DNA of 64,000 nt from Bacillota bacterium. Lineage in GTDB: Bacteria; Bacillota; Bacilli; Paenibacillales; NBRC-103111. The stretch spans positions 138,399-202,398 of the forward strand of contig JAEWGW010000044.1 in assembly GCA_023388055.1 (NCBI GenBank), written 5' to 3'. Of this stretch, positions 42,329-50,737 are shown piece by piece. The number at the start of each line of letters is the position of its first letter. Position 1 is the stretch's first letter. Both the position numbers and the translations under genes were made by a program. Under the pieces are notes generated by a model. That model was given only the letters and a program-made list of their open reading frames with translations. It had not been told where the DNA came from and did no database searches.

Positions 42329-43942
42329 CTAGGATGCAGCCAAAATGCCGTTCAGCACCTCTTGGAAGGCGGGAACGCCTACCCGGGCCACAAACCGGTT
42401 GAAGGATTCTCCTTCGTTCCGGTTTTCCTTATAGTACAGGATCAGCCGGGCCAATACAGGGGCAACTTCGTCGCCCTTCACCCGGCCCTTCAGCGGCTGG
42501 TTAAATTGGGCGTTGGGGCCCAAGGTGCCGCCGACGGCGATATCGAAGGCATCGACGGTGCCTTCCGGCGTTTTCACCAGCGCCCCTTGAAGGCCAATAT
42601 CGGCGATTTGCTTTTGACCGCAGGCATTGGGGCAGCCCACGAAGTGAATGCGGATATCCTCCTTCAAGTCCACATGCTCATCCAGATACTCGGCCACACG
42701 CACCGCACGGACCTTGGTTTCTACAATCGCCAGATTGCAGAACTCATTGCCTGTGCAGGAAACCGTCCGGCTCATGAAGGTATTGGGGTTCGGCGTCAGA
42801 CGTTTCAGCAGCGGCTCCGCCAGCAGAGCCTCCACCTTGGTATCAGGAATATCCGAGAAGATGATATTTTGTGCCATGGTCGTACGCAGTGAACCTTGGC
42901 CGTACTCGTCGGACAGACGGGCCAGCTCCTCGAATTCATCACCGGTCAGCCGTCCTACAGGCACATTCAGCCCCACATAGTTCAAGCCGGATTGTTTTTG
43001 GGGGTGTACTCCGTCAAAATAAGCGGCATTCCAGCCTACCGTTTTATCGTCACCCGAGGTGGGCAGTTCGCCGATAATCTCCGTCAGCTTCTCCAGGAAC
43101 TTCTCTGGCCCCCAGTCTGCAACCAGAAACTTGAGACGGGCATGATGGCGCTTCTCCCGGTAGCCGTAATCCCGGAAAATCGTAACAACCCCGACTGCCA
43201 CCTTCAGCACATCCTCGGGACGCACGAATACATCCAAACGTTTGGCCAGATGAGGCTTCGCAGACAAGCCGCCCCCCACCCAGACATGGAAGCCGGTTAC
43301 TTCCTCACCGTCGATCACCTTGACAGCCGGGGTGTAAGCCAGATCATTGATTTCCGCATGAGCGGTATTGTAGATATTGCCGGAAATGGATATTTTGAAT
43401 TTGCGGGGAAGATTGGAAAAGTCCCGGTTCAAGAGAAAGAAATCGTTAACCTGATTGACCAGCGCCTCTGTATCCAGCAGCTCATTGGGATCAATCCCCG
43501 CCAGAGGGTTGCCGACAATGGTGCGGGGGCAGTCACCGCAGGCCTCGTAGGAATACAAGCCTACCGACTCCAGACGTTTGAAGATATCCGGCAGATGCTC
43601 CACCTTGAGCCAATGGAATTGAATGGCCTGGCGGGTGGTAATATCCAGCAGGTTGCGCCCGTAATCGCGGGAGATGCCGGCCAGAACGCGTGCTTGCGCC
43701 GAATTGATAATGCCGCTGTTGATCCGCACCCGCATCATAAAGTGGCCGTCCCGGGGCTTCTGCTCATAGACGCCGGCCCATTTGAACCGGTTCAGATCAT
43801 CCTCGGTAATGGAAGCATACCCGCCTGCTGCATATTCCTCAATAATCGTACGAATGACATCCAGTCCGTCTTTTTCGAGCTTGATCAGCTCAACCTTGTT
43901 CAGCTTGGAGGTATCCTCCGCCCAAATGGGTTGGTAAGCCAT
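42329..43942 (-). CDS. Ferredoxin-type nitrite/sulfite reductase (siroheme, 4Fe-4S)
   Basis: 537 residues with two ferredoxin-like half domains (residues ~45-120 and ~300-370) and the siroheme/4Fe-4S cysteine set: SCTGNEFCNLA (C-x5-C) and VGCPNACGQ (C-x3-C). Such enzymes make the six-electron reduction of sulfite to sulfide or nitrite to ammonia; the sequence alone does not settle which. ATG 43942 is chosen since AAGGAGG is about 12 nt upstream; a longer reading from a TTG at 43969 lies before that site. No cysJ or nirD gene is adjacent, consistent with ferredoxin as donor. Confidence 0.88.
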   Translation of the reverse strand: MAYQPIWAEDTSKLNKVELIKLEKDGLDVIRTIIEEYAAGGYASITEDDLNRFKWAGVYEQKPRDGHFMMRVRINSGIINSAQARVLAGISRDYGRNLLDITTRQAIQFHWLKVEHLPDIFKRLESVGLYSYEACGDCPRTIVGNPLAGIDPNELLDTEALVNQVNDFFLLNRDFSNLPRKFKISISGNIYNTAHAEINDLAYTPAVKVIDGEEVTGFHVWVGGGLSAKPHLAKRLDVFVRPEDVLKVAVGVVTIFRDYGYREKRHHARLKFLVADWGPEKFLEKLTEIIGELPTSGDDKTVGWNAAYFDGVHPQKQSGLNYVGLNVPVGRLTGDEFEELARLSDEYGQGSLRTTMAQNIIFSDIPDTKVEALLAEPLLKRLTPNPNTFMSRTVSCTGNEFCNLAIVETKVRAVRVAEYLDEHVDLKEDIRIHFVGCPNACGQKQIADIGLQGALVKTPEGTVDAFDIAVGGTLGPNAQFNQPLKGRVKGDEVAPVLARLILYYKENRNEGESFNRFVARVGVPAFQEVLNGILAAS

Positions 43943-44059
43943 AGCGCCCTTATCCTCCTTCGGATTCAAAAAAATAAATCCGATTAATCTAGTATGTTTT
44001 TATATCGTTATCGTACCATATCCCAAGCCCAGCGTAAATGCTGCATGCCATAAGGGTTT

Positions 44060-44088
44060 ATTATAGATGACGGGCATTCCGGTTATAA
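44060..44088 (-). promoter_or_regulatory. Possible promoter of reductase gene
   Basis: Minus strand: -35-like TTATAA (44083-44088), 17-bp spacer, perfect -10 TATAAT (44060-44065). The leader to ATG 43942 would be about 110 nt. Confidence 0.4.
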
Positions 44089-44098
44089 TCCGCATAAT

Positions 44099-44130
44099 CA
44101 AAAAACCGCCAGGCCTAAAGCCCGGCGGTT
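44099..44130 (-). terminator. Terminator of sugar-phosphate isomerase gene
   Basis: AACCGCC-AGGC / GCCC-GGCGGTT stem (44104-44130) followed on the minus strand by six T. Confidence 0.85.
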
Positions 44131-44149
44131 GTCAGCAAGCATTTTTTAC

Positions 44150-45118
44150 TCAGATCCACCAAGCCTCGCCCAAAGGCTCCTTGATCAGCACCTGCTGGAG
44201 GTTGGCCACCGCCTTGCTGAAGCCCTCGTCAATGGACATCAGCCCGTCCTCGTGCTCAATGCTCACTACATAATCGTAACCCACCAGACGCAGGGCGCTC
44301 ATCATATCCGCCCAAACCTTCAGGTCATGGCCGAAGCCCACGCTGCGGAACTGCCAAGCCCGATCCAGCATATGGTCATAGGTCTGCATGTCCGTCAGGC
44401 CGTATTTGTTCACATTGATGGGGTCAATCGAGGTGTCCTTGGCATGGAAATGGTGGATTGCTCCGGCACGGCCCAGAACCTGCACCGCTTGCACCGGATC
44501 AATGCCCTGCCACCACATATGACTCGGGTCCAAATTGGCGCCGATGGCTTCTCCGGCAGCGTCGCGGAGACGCAGCAGAGTGGCCGGTGTATGGACGGAG
44601 AAACCGCCGTGCAGCTCCAGACCGATTTTCACCTGATGATCGGAAGCGAACTTGCCCATTTCCGTCCAGTACGGGATCACCTTTTCCTCCCACTGCCACT
44701 TCAGAATCTCCTGATAATCATTAGGCCAGGGAGCAACCGGCCAGTTCGGGTATTTGGCATCCTCGTGATCGCCGGGGCAGCCGGAGAAGGTGTTGACTAC
44801 AGGCACCTCCAGCTTTTGGGCCAGTTCGACGGTCTTGAGGAAGGTATCGTGATAATCCTTGGCAACAGCCTTCTGCGGATGCAGCGGGTTGCCGTGGCAG
44901 GATAAGGCGCTGATGATCAGGCCGCGGGAATTCACCGCTTGCTTAAACGCTTTCAGTTTGGCCGGATCGCCTAACAGCTCGTCAGGGTTGCAGTGGGCGG
45001 TTCCGGGATAGCCGCCGGTGCCGATTTCTACGGCTTGCAGGCCCTTGGATGCCACATGATCCAGCATTTCCTCGAACGGCTTTTGTTGGAACAGTACAGT
45101 GAATACACCCAATTTCAT
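44150..45118 (-). CDS. Sugar phosphate isomerase/epimerase (AP endonuclease 2 / xylose-isomerase-like barrel)
   Basis: 322 residues of one TIM barrel. Metal-ligand motifs of the family are visible: AVEIGTGGYPG near the start, VGLE-type IGLELHGGFSVH, GANLDPSHMWWQ, HHFHAKDT and the final SIEHEDG. Members interconvert or oxidise sugars and inositols; the substrate is not predictable. ATG 45118 follows GGAGGTG at a good distance; the in-frame ATG at 45130 is too close to that site. Stands alone between two terminators. Confidence 0.88.
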   Translation of the reverse strand: MKLGVFTVLFQQKPFEEMLDHVASKGLQAVEIGTGGYPGTAHCNPDELLGDPAKLKAFKQAVNSRGLIISALSCHGNPLHPQKAVAKDYHDTFLKTVELAQKLEVPVVNTFSGCPGDHEDAKYPNWPVAPWPNDYQEILKWQWEEKVIPYWTEMGKFASDHQVKIGLELHGGFSVHTPATLLRLRDAAGEAIGANLDPSHMWWQGIDPVQAVQVLGRAGAIHHFHAKDTSIDPINVNKYGLTDMQTYDHMLDRAWQFRSVGFGHDLKVWADMMSALRLVGYDYVVSIEHEDGLMSIDEGFSKAVANLQQVLIKEPLGEAWWI

Positions 45119-45235
45119 TACAAAAAGCACCTCCGTTATGGATAGCGTAAACCTTCTTCACTCTGCTTCCATTGTAGAAAAAAAGCCTGGTCCTGCCTAT
45201 GTCCGAAGTTGCGGAGTTTGTATCCGATTTTGCAA

Positions 45236-45263
45236 ATAAAAAACCTCCTTCAGAAGAAGGAGG
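45236..45263 (-). terminator. Terminator of MBOAT gene
   Basis: CCTCCTTC (45244-45251) / GAAGGAGG (45256-45263), loop 4 nt, followed on the minus strand by six T. The stem overlaps the MBOAT stop codon. Confidence 0.82.
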
Positions 45264-46407
45264 GGAAATGAAGCAAGCCTTTATAAATGCGGATGACGAT
45301 TTCGTGATTCGGGCAGTATACGATGACCGCAAGGGTCACAATGGACTGAGTCAGGAAGCAGCGCCAGTAAAAGTAAAGCTTGGACACCTTTTTGCGGTTA
45401 ACCAGCGATTTCTTCAACAGAGATTCGGCCGCTATGATGACACCGTGGTACACCCCCCAGGCCACATAGAGCCAGGTAAAGCCATGCCACAGGCCGATGA
45501 GCACCATGATGAGGACGGACAATCCGGCGCCGGTCCACTTAGAGGGGGATTTCCGGGAGAAGAACATATAGATGTGATCCCGGAACCAGTCACCCAGAGT
45601 GGCATGCCAGTTGCGCCAATATTGGGTCAGGGTGGGAGACATGAAGGGCCGTTTGAAGTTCTCGGGCACCTGGTAGCCGAACAGCCGTCCGAAGCCTACG
45701 GCAATATCCGAATACCCGGAGAAGTCGAAGAAGATCAGGATGTAAAACCACACCATCAGAAATAACGAGGTGAAAGTGTTCAACTCACCCGATGACACAT
45801 GGTCGAAGGCGGTGGTCATCCAGGTGACCAGGACGATTTTTTTGAACATGCCCAGGATAATCCGTTTCACGCAAGCTTCTGCCATAACCGCATCCACCTG
45901 ATACGGAACCTTGGTATCCGCCATAAAATCCCGAAACTTGAGAATCGGACCGGAGGTGAAGGTGGGCACAAACAGCAGATAGTTGGCATAGTCCACAGGC
46001 TTGCAGATGGCATCCCGCCCGATGAAATAGGCAAAGTACAGAGCATCAATGGCTTTCAGCACATTATAGATGATGCCGATGGTGACCAGGGTGCCCAATA
46101 CGGGATGCTGGAACACCTCCATATCTGCCAAGCGCAGGAGGACCACTCCCCCCACATTCAGGGCTAAAAACAGAATAAACCAGAACAGCTTCCCTCGTTC
46201 AAGCCGGGCCAGAAGTACAAACAATACGTAATTGACCAGTGTATACACCACATAAAAGACCAGCAGCCGCTGGCTGTACAACCCGATAAAGGCCAAATTG
46301 AAGGCCAAAAGCAGCCACCGCTTCTGCCCGGGCAGCCTGCGGGTCAGCCCCATAAGCACGGACATACCGGCAATGGCCAGCACAGCCGTCATATTCAAAT
46401 ACCACAT
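45250..46407 (-). CDS. DltB-like MBOAT membrane acyltransferase
   Basis: 385 residues, around ten membrane segments. The MBOAT core is clear: FVPTFTSGPILKFRDF, FFDFSGYSDIAVGFGRLFGY, YWRNWHATLGDWFRDHIYMFF and the active-site region LIGLWHGFTWLYVAWGVYHG with its invariant His. DltB uses this fold to pass D-alanine from a carrier protein to an acceptor across the membrane. The ATG at 46407 follows AGAGGAG; the longer reading from a TTG at 46434 begins upstream of that site. No dltA or dltC is adjacent. Its promoter is nearly identical to that of the FG-GAP gene 10 kb away, and a carrier protein, ligase, DltD-like and DltX-like gene lie at 50627-53098. I infer one pathway. Confidence 0.88.
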   Translation of the reverse strand: MWYLNMTAVLAIAGMSVLMGLTRRLPGQKRWLLLAFNLAFIGLYSQRLLVFYVVYTLVNYVLFVLLARLERGKLFWFILFLALNVGGVVLLRLADMEVFQHPVLGTLVTIGIIYNVLKAIDALYFAYFIGRDAICKPVDYANYLLFVPTFTSGPILKFRDFMADTKVPYQVDAVMAEACVKRIILGMFKKIVLVTWMTTAFDHVSSGELNTFTSLFLMVWFYILIFFDFSGYSDIAVGFGRLFGYQVPENFKRPFMSPTLTQYWRNWHATLGDWFRDHIYMFFSRKSPSKWTGAGLSVLIMVLIGLWHGFTWLYVAWGVYHGVIIAAESLLKKSLVNRKKVSKLYFYWRCFLTQSIVTLAVIVYCPNHEIVIRIYKGLLHFPSFF

Positions 46408-46441
46408 TTGTCGAATCTCCTCTAACCAAAGCAATAAACGT

Positions 46442-46470
46442 AGTATAGCATTTTTCGGCAGTGCTGTTAA
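46442..46470 (-). promoter_or_regulatory. MBOAT promoter (shared type, copy 1)
   Basis: Minus strand: -35 TTAACA (46465-46470), 17-bp spacer ending CGAAAAATGC, -10 TATACT (46442-46447) with extended TGC. The surrounding 41 bp (46431-46471) match the promoter at 56957-56997 at 36 positions. Confidence 0.75.
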
Positions 46471-46622
46471 CGGGGCGACGGGAACATCCTCCGGAAGAGC
46501 GGTTTTTTCTGAAAAATTGGAACGATCTGGGGGTTTCGGCGTATAATAAAGGAGTCTGTCCGTGCTTGTCCACGAAATTGGGGGCGCAGCGAACGGGACA
46601 TATCCATGAAGGAGGAGATTAG

Positions 46623-49073
46623 TTGTTTAAGCATACGCTTCAATCCATGCGAAAAATCAGCATCGGCATTCTGCTTTCGGCACTTATCGCTACTTCTTAT
46701 TTGCCGGCTGTCCAAGCGGCATCCGCACCGGAGGTTCAATCCCAGACTGAGGCCACAGCACTTGTCAATGACGGCGGCCAATACGTGCGAGCGTTAATTA
46801 ACCAAGGGTACATACAATATACCGAGGATTTGCAGCAATCAACGGCCCCCATAACCCGTGGGCAGGCGGCAGTGCTGCTTCAGCAAGCCCTTCAGCTGAA
46901 GTCGCCTGAAGCGCTAACCGGCTTCCCGGATGTCCCGTCGGAGAATGCCGCGGCACCGGCCATTTATGCCCTTCGGGCACAAGGCATCGTACAAGGCGGC
47001 GACAGCGGCTACCAGCCTGACTCCGCGCTGACCCGGGAGCAGCTGGCCTCCTTACTCAGCCGGGCCTTCCAATTGAATGACAACGGCATTCAAACCGCCT
47101 ATGCGGACGGGCAAGCCATTTCGGCTGCCCATGCGGCGGATGCGCTGAAGCTGAAGCAGCACTTTATCTGGGACGGACAAAACTTTGCTCCCCAGACCGT
47201 AGTCACCAAGGCTGAGTTCGCACGTGCCTTGTATATGACCCTTGGACTGGATGTTGCTTCCCCGGGTGCCCTCGCTCTGGAGGACTTCTTCCGGGAATCC
47301 GATCAGCAAGGCTTCCAGCTGTCCCCGGACGGCAAGCATATGGCCTTCGTTCAGCCTGTAAACAACCGTCTCAACCTGTTTGTGATGGAAGTCGGGCAGG
47401 AAAAAGACGCCGTGCAGCTTACTAATGAAACCGACCGCAGCATCCAGGGTTTTGCCTGGGTATCCAATGACCGGCTGATTTATGCCAAGGATACCGGCGG
47501 CGATGAAAACTACCATCTGCTGGTGGTGGGCATCGACGGCAAGGGGCAGCGTGATTTGACTCCCTATGAGAAAACGACCTCCCAATTGATTGATATTCTG
47601 CCGGAGGTTCCGGATCAGGTGCTGATCGGCATGAACAAACGTGACCCGCGGATCTTCGATGTGTACCGGGTTAATATGAATACCGGCGAAACCGTACTGG
47701 CGGCAGAGAACCCGGGCAATATTACCGGCTGGATGACGGACAATAACGGCAAGCTGCGGATTGCCATTTCCAGCGACGGCAACGTCTCCTCGCTGCTCTA
47801 CCGCGAGAAGGAGGAGGATGCCTTCAAGCCGCTGCTGGAAACCAAGCTGGGTGAAGCCTTCGCTCCGCTGATGTTTACCTCTGACAACAAAAATCTGTAC
47901 GCCATGTCCAACCTGGGCGCCGATAAGGCGGCTCTGGTGGAGTTTGACCCCTCTGCTAACAAGGTGGTAAAAACCATATTTGCCCACCCGGATGTGGATG
48001 TGTCGGGCGTTGTATCGTCCCGTGCCACCAAAACCCTGGTAGCTGCTCTTTATATCACGGATAAAATCCACTACACCTTCTTTGACTCCAAGCTGGAGGA
48101 GGCCTACAACAAAATCGGCAAGGAGCTGCCTGGCAAGGAAATTGCCATCGGCTCTCCGGATGAGAAGGGCAACTTCCGATTCCAGGCTTATAATGATAAG
48201 AACAAGGGTGTGGATTACACCTACAATGCGGAAACCGGTGAGCTGGAGAAGATTGCTGAGTTGTCCCCTTGGCTGGATGAGAGCAAGCTGGCAGACATCA
48301 AGCCCGTCACCTACAAGGCCCGCGACGGCCTTACGCTTCACGGTTACCTGACGCTGCCCAAGGGCAAGGATGCCAAGGATTTGCCTCTGGTGGTTAATCC
48401 TCATGGCGGACCCTGGGCCCGTGATATGTGGGGCTACAATCCGGAGGTGCAGTTCCTGGCCAGCCGCGGATATGCGGTGCTGCAGGTGAACTTCCGCGGC
48501 TCCACCGGCTACGGCAAGGACTTCCTGAATGCCGGCAATAAGGAGTGGGGCAAGGCCATGCAGAATGACCTTACGGATGGTGTGGAATGGCTGGTGGAGC
48601 AAGGCATTGTTGATGCCGACCGGGTAGCCATCTACGGTGCATCCTATGGTGGCTATGCTGCATTGGCCGGGTTGGCCTTTACGCCTGAGGTGTATGCCGC
48701 AGGTGTCAGCTATGTAGGACCGTCCAACCTGTTTACCCTGCTGGAATCCCTTCCTCCGTATTGGGAGTCTGAACGGGAATTGTTCCACCAGCGGATGGGT
48801 GATCCTGTGAAGGATAAGGAACTGCTGGAGGCGATTTCGCCCCTGTTCCATGTGGACCAAATCAAGGCGCCTCTTTTCGTCGCCCAGGGTGCTAATGACC
48901 CCCGTGTGAAGCAGGCGGAATCCGATCAGATCGTCCAGGCACTGAAGGAACGCGGCGTGGATGTGCCTTATATGCTGAAAAAGGATGAAGGCCATGGCTT
49001 CCTTAATTTGGAGAACCAGCTGGATTTCTACCGGGCACTGGAGAAATTCCTGGACCGTCATCTGCACCCTTAA
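46623..49073 (+). CDS. SLH-domain S9 prolyl-oligopeptidase-family peptidase
   Basis: 816 residues: signal peptide (1-32), SLH modules over ~50-215 (ITRGQAAVLLQQALQL, LTREQLASLLSRAFQL, VTKAEFARALYMTLGL), a beta-propeller-like middle (~225-550) and a C-terminal alpha/beta hydrolase with Ser in YGASYGGYAALAG (residue ~674), Asp in AQGANDPRVK and His in KDEGHGFLN. SLH modules tie proteins to pyruvylated wall polymer, so this serine peptidase should sit on the cell surface. TTG 46623 follows GAAGGAGGAG. A TATAAT is at 46542-46547. SLH joined to an S9 peptidase is unusual. Confidence 0.9.
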   Translation: MFKHTLQSMRKISIGILLSALIATSYLPAVQAASAPEVQSQTEATALVNDGGQYVRALINQGYIQYTEDLQQSTAPITRGQAAVLLQQALQLKSPEALTGFPDVPSENAAAPAIYALRAQGIVQGGDSGYQPDSALTREQLASLLSRAFQLNDNGIQTAYADGQAISAAHAADALKLKQHFIWDGQNFAPQTVVTKAEFARALYMTLGLDVASPGALALEDFFRESDQQGFQLSPDGKHMAFVQPVNNRLNLFVMEVGQEKDAVQLTNETDRSIQGFAWVSNDRLIYAKDTGGDENYHLLVVGIDGKGQRDLTPYEKTTSQLIDILPEVPDQVLIGMNKRDPRIFDVYRVNMNTGETVLAAENPGNITGWMTDNNGKLRIAISSDGNVSSLLYREKEEDAFKPLLETKLGEAFAPLMFTSDNKNLYAMSNLGADKAALVEFDPSANKVVKTIFAHPDVDVSGVVSSRATKTLVAALYITDKIHYTFFDSKLEEAYNKIGKELPGKEIAIGSPDEKGNFRFQAYNDKNKGVDYTYNAETGELEKIAELSPWLDESKLADIKPVTYKARDGLTLHGYLTLPKGKDAKDLPLVVNPHGGPWARDMWGYNPEVQFLASRGYAVLQVNFRGSTGYGKDFLNAGNKEWGKAMQNDLTDGVEWLVEQGIVDADRVAIYGASYGGYAALAGLAFTPEVYAAGVSYVGPSNLFTLLESLPPYWESERELFHQRMGDPVKDKELLEAISPLFHVDQIKAPLFVAQGANDPRVKQAESDQIVQALKERGVDVPYMLKKDEGHGFLNLENQLDFYRALEKFLDRHLHP

Positions 49074-49101
49074 AATGCTAGTTTAAACGTGTTGCCGTTA
49101 C

Positions 49102-49140
49102 CCGGCAGTGGGCTGTTTATCAGCCGCTGCCGGTTTTTTT
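49102..49140 (+). terminator. Terminator after SLH peptidase
   Basis: CCGGCAG (49102-49108) / CTGCCGG (49127-49133) with inner GGCTG/CAGCC, followed by seven T. Confidence 0.88.
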
Positions 49141-49248
49141 GTGCAGCCGGGGTGCAAACCTCTTTACATAGTACAGATGCTCCATTAATCCTCCGCTAAC
49201 ACGGCGCTGGTATACTGCTCTTACATCAGGTAAAGGAGAGTGATATTG

Positions 49249-49878
49249 ATGGGAATTCATACGTACTTCCGGTCGTTGAACGAAATGGAGCGGATTTACC
49301 GCTGTCCCGGCAAGTTTAAGTTTGAGGAGCATACGGTGGCGGCCCATTCCTGGAAGGTGGTCCAATACGCCAAAACCCTGGCGGACATCGAAGAAATGCA
49401 CGGCACCCCCGTGAATTGGAAAAAGCTTTATGAAATCACCAGCAGCCACGATTACGGGGAGATTTTCATTGGGGATATCAAAACACCGGTAAAGCATTCC
49501 TCCATGGAGCTGCGTTCCCTGATCCAGCAGGTGGAGGAGGGGATGGTCCATCATTTCATCAATGAACATATTCCCGAGGAGTTCCGCCCGATATTCTTTA
49601 ATCAGCTGCGGGAGGGCAAGGATCAGACGGTAGAGGGTCTCATTCTAGAGGTAGCGGACAAGCTGGACCAGGTGTATGAGGCATTTGCGGAGCTGCAGCG
49701 GGGCAACACGGAGAAGGAATTTGTGAAGATGTACCGGGAGGCGCTGGTGAAGATCAAGCATATCCCGCTGGCGTGTGTGGATTATTTCCTGAAGCATATC
49801 CTGCCGGATATGGTCAATGAAGAGTCTCTTTCGCCTATCGACATTAAACGGATTACCGAGGAAGCGCTCAGCCAGTGA
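49249..49878 (+). CDS. HD-domain hydrolase (YfbR-like)
   Basis: 209 residues. The HD metal site is visible as EEHTVAAHSWKVVQYAKTL (first His), SSHDYGEIFIGDI (His-Asp) and ILEVADKLDQ (distal Asp). The family includes YfbR 5'-deoxynucleotidases and related phosphohydrolases; the nucleotide preference is unknown. ATG 49249 follows AAAGGAGAG at 10 nt; the in-frame GTG at 49240 overlaps that site. Cytosolic, single gene followed by an acetyltransferase. Confidence 0.85.
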   Translation: MGIHTYFRSLNEMERIYRCPGKFKFEEHTVAAHSWKVVQYAKTLADIEEMHGTPVNWKKLYEITSSHDYGEIFIGDIKTPVKHSSMELRSLIQQVEEGMVHHFINEHIPEEFRPIFFNQLREGKDQTVEGLILEVADKLDQVYEAFAELQRGNTEKEFVKMYREALVKIKHIPLACVDYFLKHILPDMVNEESLSPIDIKRITEEALSQ

Positions 49879-49982
49879 AGGGATTTCACCCTATGATTAT
49901 TGGAGAGAGGCTTGAATCGTATGGGGAAACGCTATACAATTAGGGACTGTTATCCCACAACGGTTACAAAAAGGAGCATCCA

Positions 49983-50525
49983 ATGAACATCCAGCCTGCT
50001 GCTTATTCAGTCAAAGGATTGAGCTATGTGATCCGTTCTGCTCTTCCCGGGGATGCCGCGGCATTATCCGACACCCGGTTTCAGATTGACGGAGAGACGG
50101 AGTTTATGGACCGGGAGCGGGGCGAGGGATTTATTGACCCGGCGGGGTTTGAGAAAATCATCCACACCGATACGGGGGAAGCCCGTAATTTGTTTCTGGT
50201 AGCGGAGGCAGAAGGCAGGCTGCTGGGCTTTTGCCGGTGTCAAGGGAGCAGCTTGAAGCGTCTTGCCCACCGGGTGGAGTTCGGTATATGCATTCTGAAG
50301 GAGTTCTGGGGATTCGGGGTAGGCAGGAATCTTCTGCAGGAAACCGTCTCCTGGGCAGATGCCTCGGGTGTGGAGAAGATTGGTCTGCATGTACTGGAGA
50401 GCAATACCACAGCGATCCGGCTGTATGAGGCCTTCGGCTTTGAACAGGAGGGACTGCTGCGCCGCGATAAACGACTTTCCGACGGGCAGTTTTACAACAC
50501 CATTGTAATGGGCCGGTTAAAATGA
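49983..50525 (+). CDS. GNAT-family N-acetyltransferase
   Basis: 180 residues. Core GNAT elements: YVIRSALPGDAAALSDTRF at the start, LAHRVEFGICILKEFWGFGV then GRNLLQETVSWA (acetyl-CoA loop, with an unusual GFGVGRN form of Q/RxxGxG/A), and LHVLESNTTAIRLYEAFGFE. It should transfer an acetyl group from acetyl-CoA to an amine; RimJ/RimL- or YhhY-like members act on proteins or small amines. AAAGGAGC precedes ATG 49983. Ends at a paired terminator shared with the converging DltX-like gene. Confidence 0.88.
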   Translation: MNIQPAAYSVKGLSYVIRSALPGDAAALSDTRFQIDGETEFMDRERGEGFIDPAGFEKIIHTDTGEARNLFLVAEAEGRLLGFCRCQGSSLKRLAHRVEFGICILKEFWGFGVGRNLLQETVSWADASGVEKIGLHVLESNTTAIRLYEAFGFEQEGLLRRDKRLSDGQFYNTIVMGRLK

Positions 50526-50531
50526 AGAAAA

Positions 50532-50602
50532 GACAAGCCAATTAACGGTCAATTGACTTGTCTGCAGGAACCCGTAGCCGCGATTGCGGATGAAGGGTTT
50601 TT
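50532..50602. terminator. Convergent terminator pair
   Basis: Two hairpins: AGACAAG-CAATT / AATTG-CTTGTCT at about 50533-50565, whose minus-strand reading ends in T-rich sequence, and AACCC...CCGC/GCGG...GGGTT at about 50568-50598 followed by six T on the plus strand. One suits each converging operon. Confidence 0.65.
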
Positions 50603-50626
50603 TGTCTTTTAGTCGGGGGAGTCTGG

Positions 50627-50737
50627 TCAGAAGCCTTCATAAATGAATAGTCCCTTGCCGGTAAAATAGACCAGCACCAGTATCAGCATAATGAGATAAG
50701 CTAGGAGTTCGACGGTTTTGCGAATGACCGGAGCCAT
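50627..50737 (-). CDS. DltX-like 36-residue membrane peptide
   Basis: A 36-residue protein starting MAPVIRKTVELLAYL, with one hydrophobic helix (LLAYLIMLILVLVYF) and the C-terminus FIYEGF. Known DltX peptides are ~45-50 residues with a KT...Y helix and a nearly invariant FIYNEF end, needed for D-alanylation with DltB. The match in position of KT, the helix and FIYxxF is close. A perfect AGGAGGTG ribosome site (50743-50750) lies 5 nt upstream of ATG 50737, inside the end of the DltD-like gene, which it overlaps by 37 nt. Too short for standard ORF calling. Good evidence of translation, family by eye. Confidence 0.72.
   Translation of the reverse strand: MAPVIRKTVELLAYLIMLILVLVYFTGKGLFIYEGF

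Noticed and set aside
42110..42892. Long plus-strand frame rich in Asn, Pro, Thr and Gln
   Set aside because: It reads through the pentanucleotide tract and then antisense to the reductase gene; a period of 5 without T keeps all frames open.
45250..46407. Part of a standard dlt operon
   Set aside because: No DltA-type adenylation enzyme or adjacent DltC is present; the carrier and ligase genes lie 4 kb away and the ligase is of another family.
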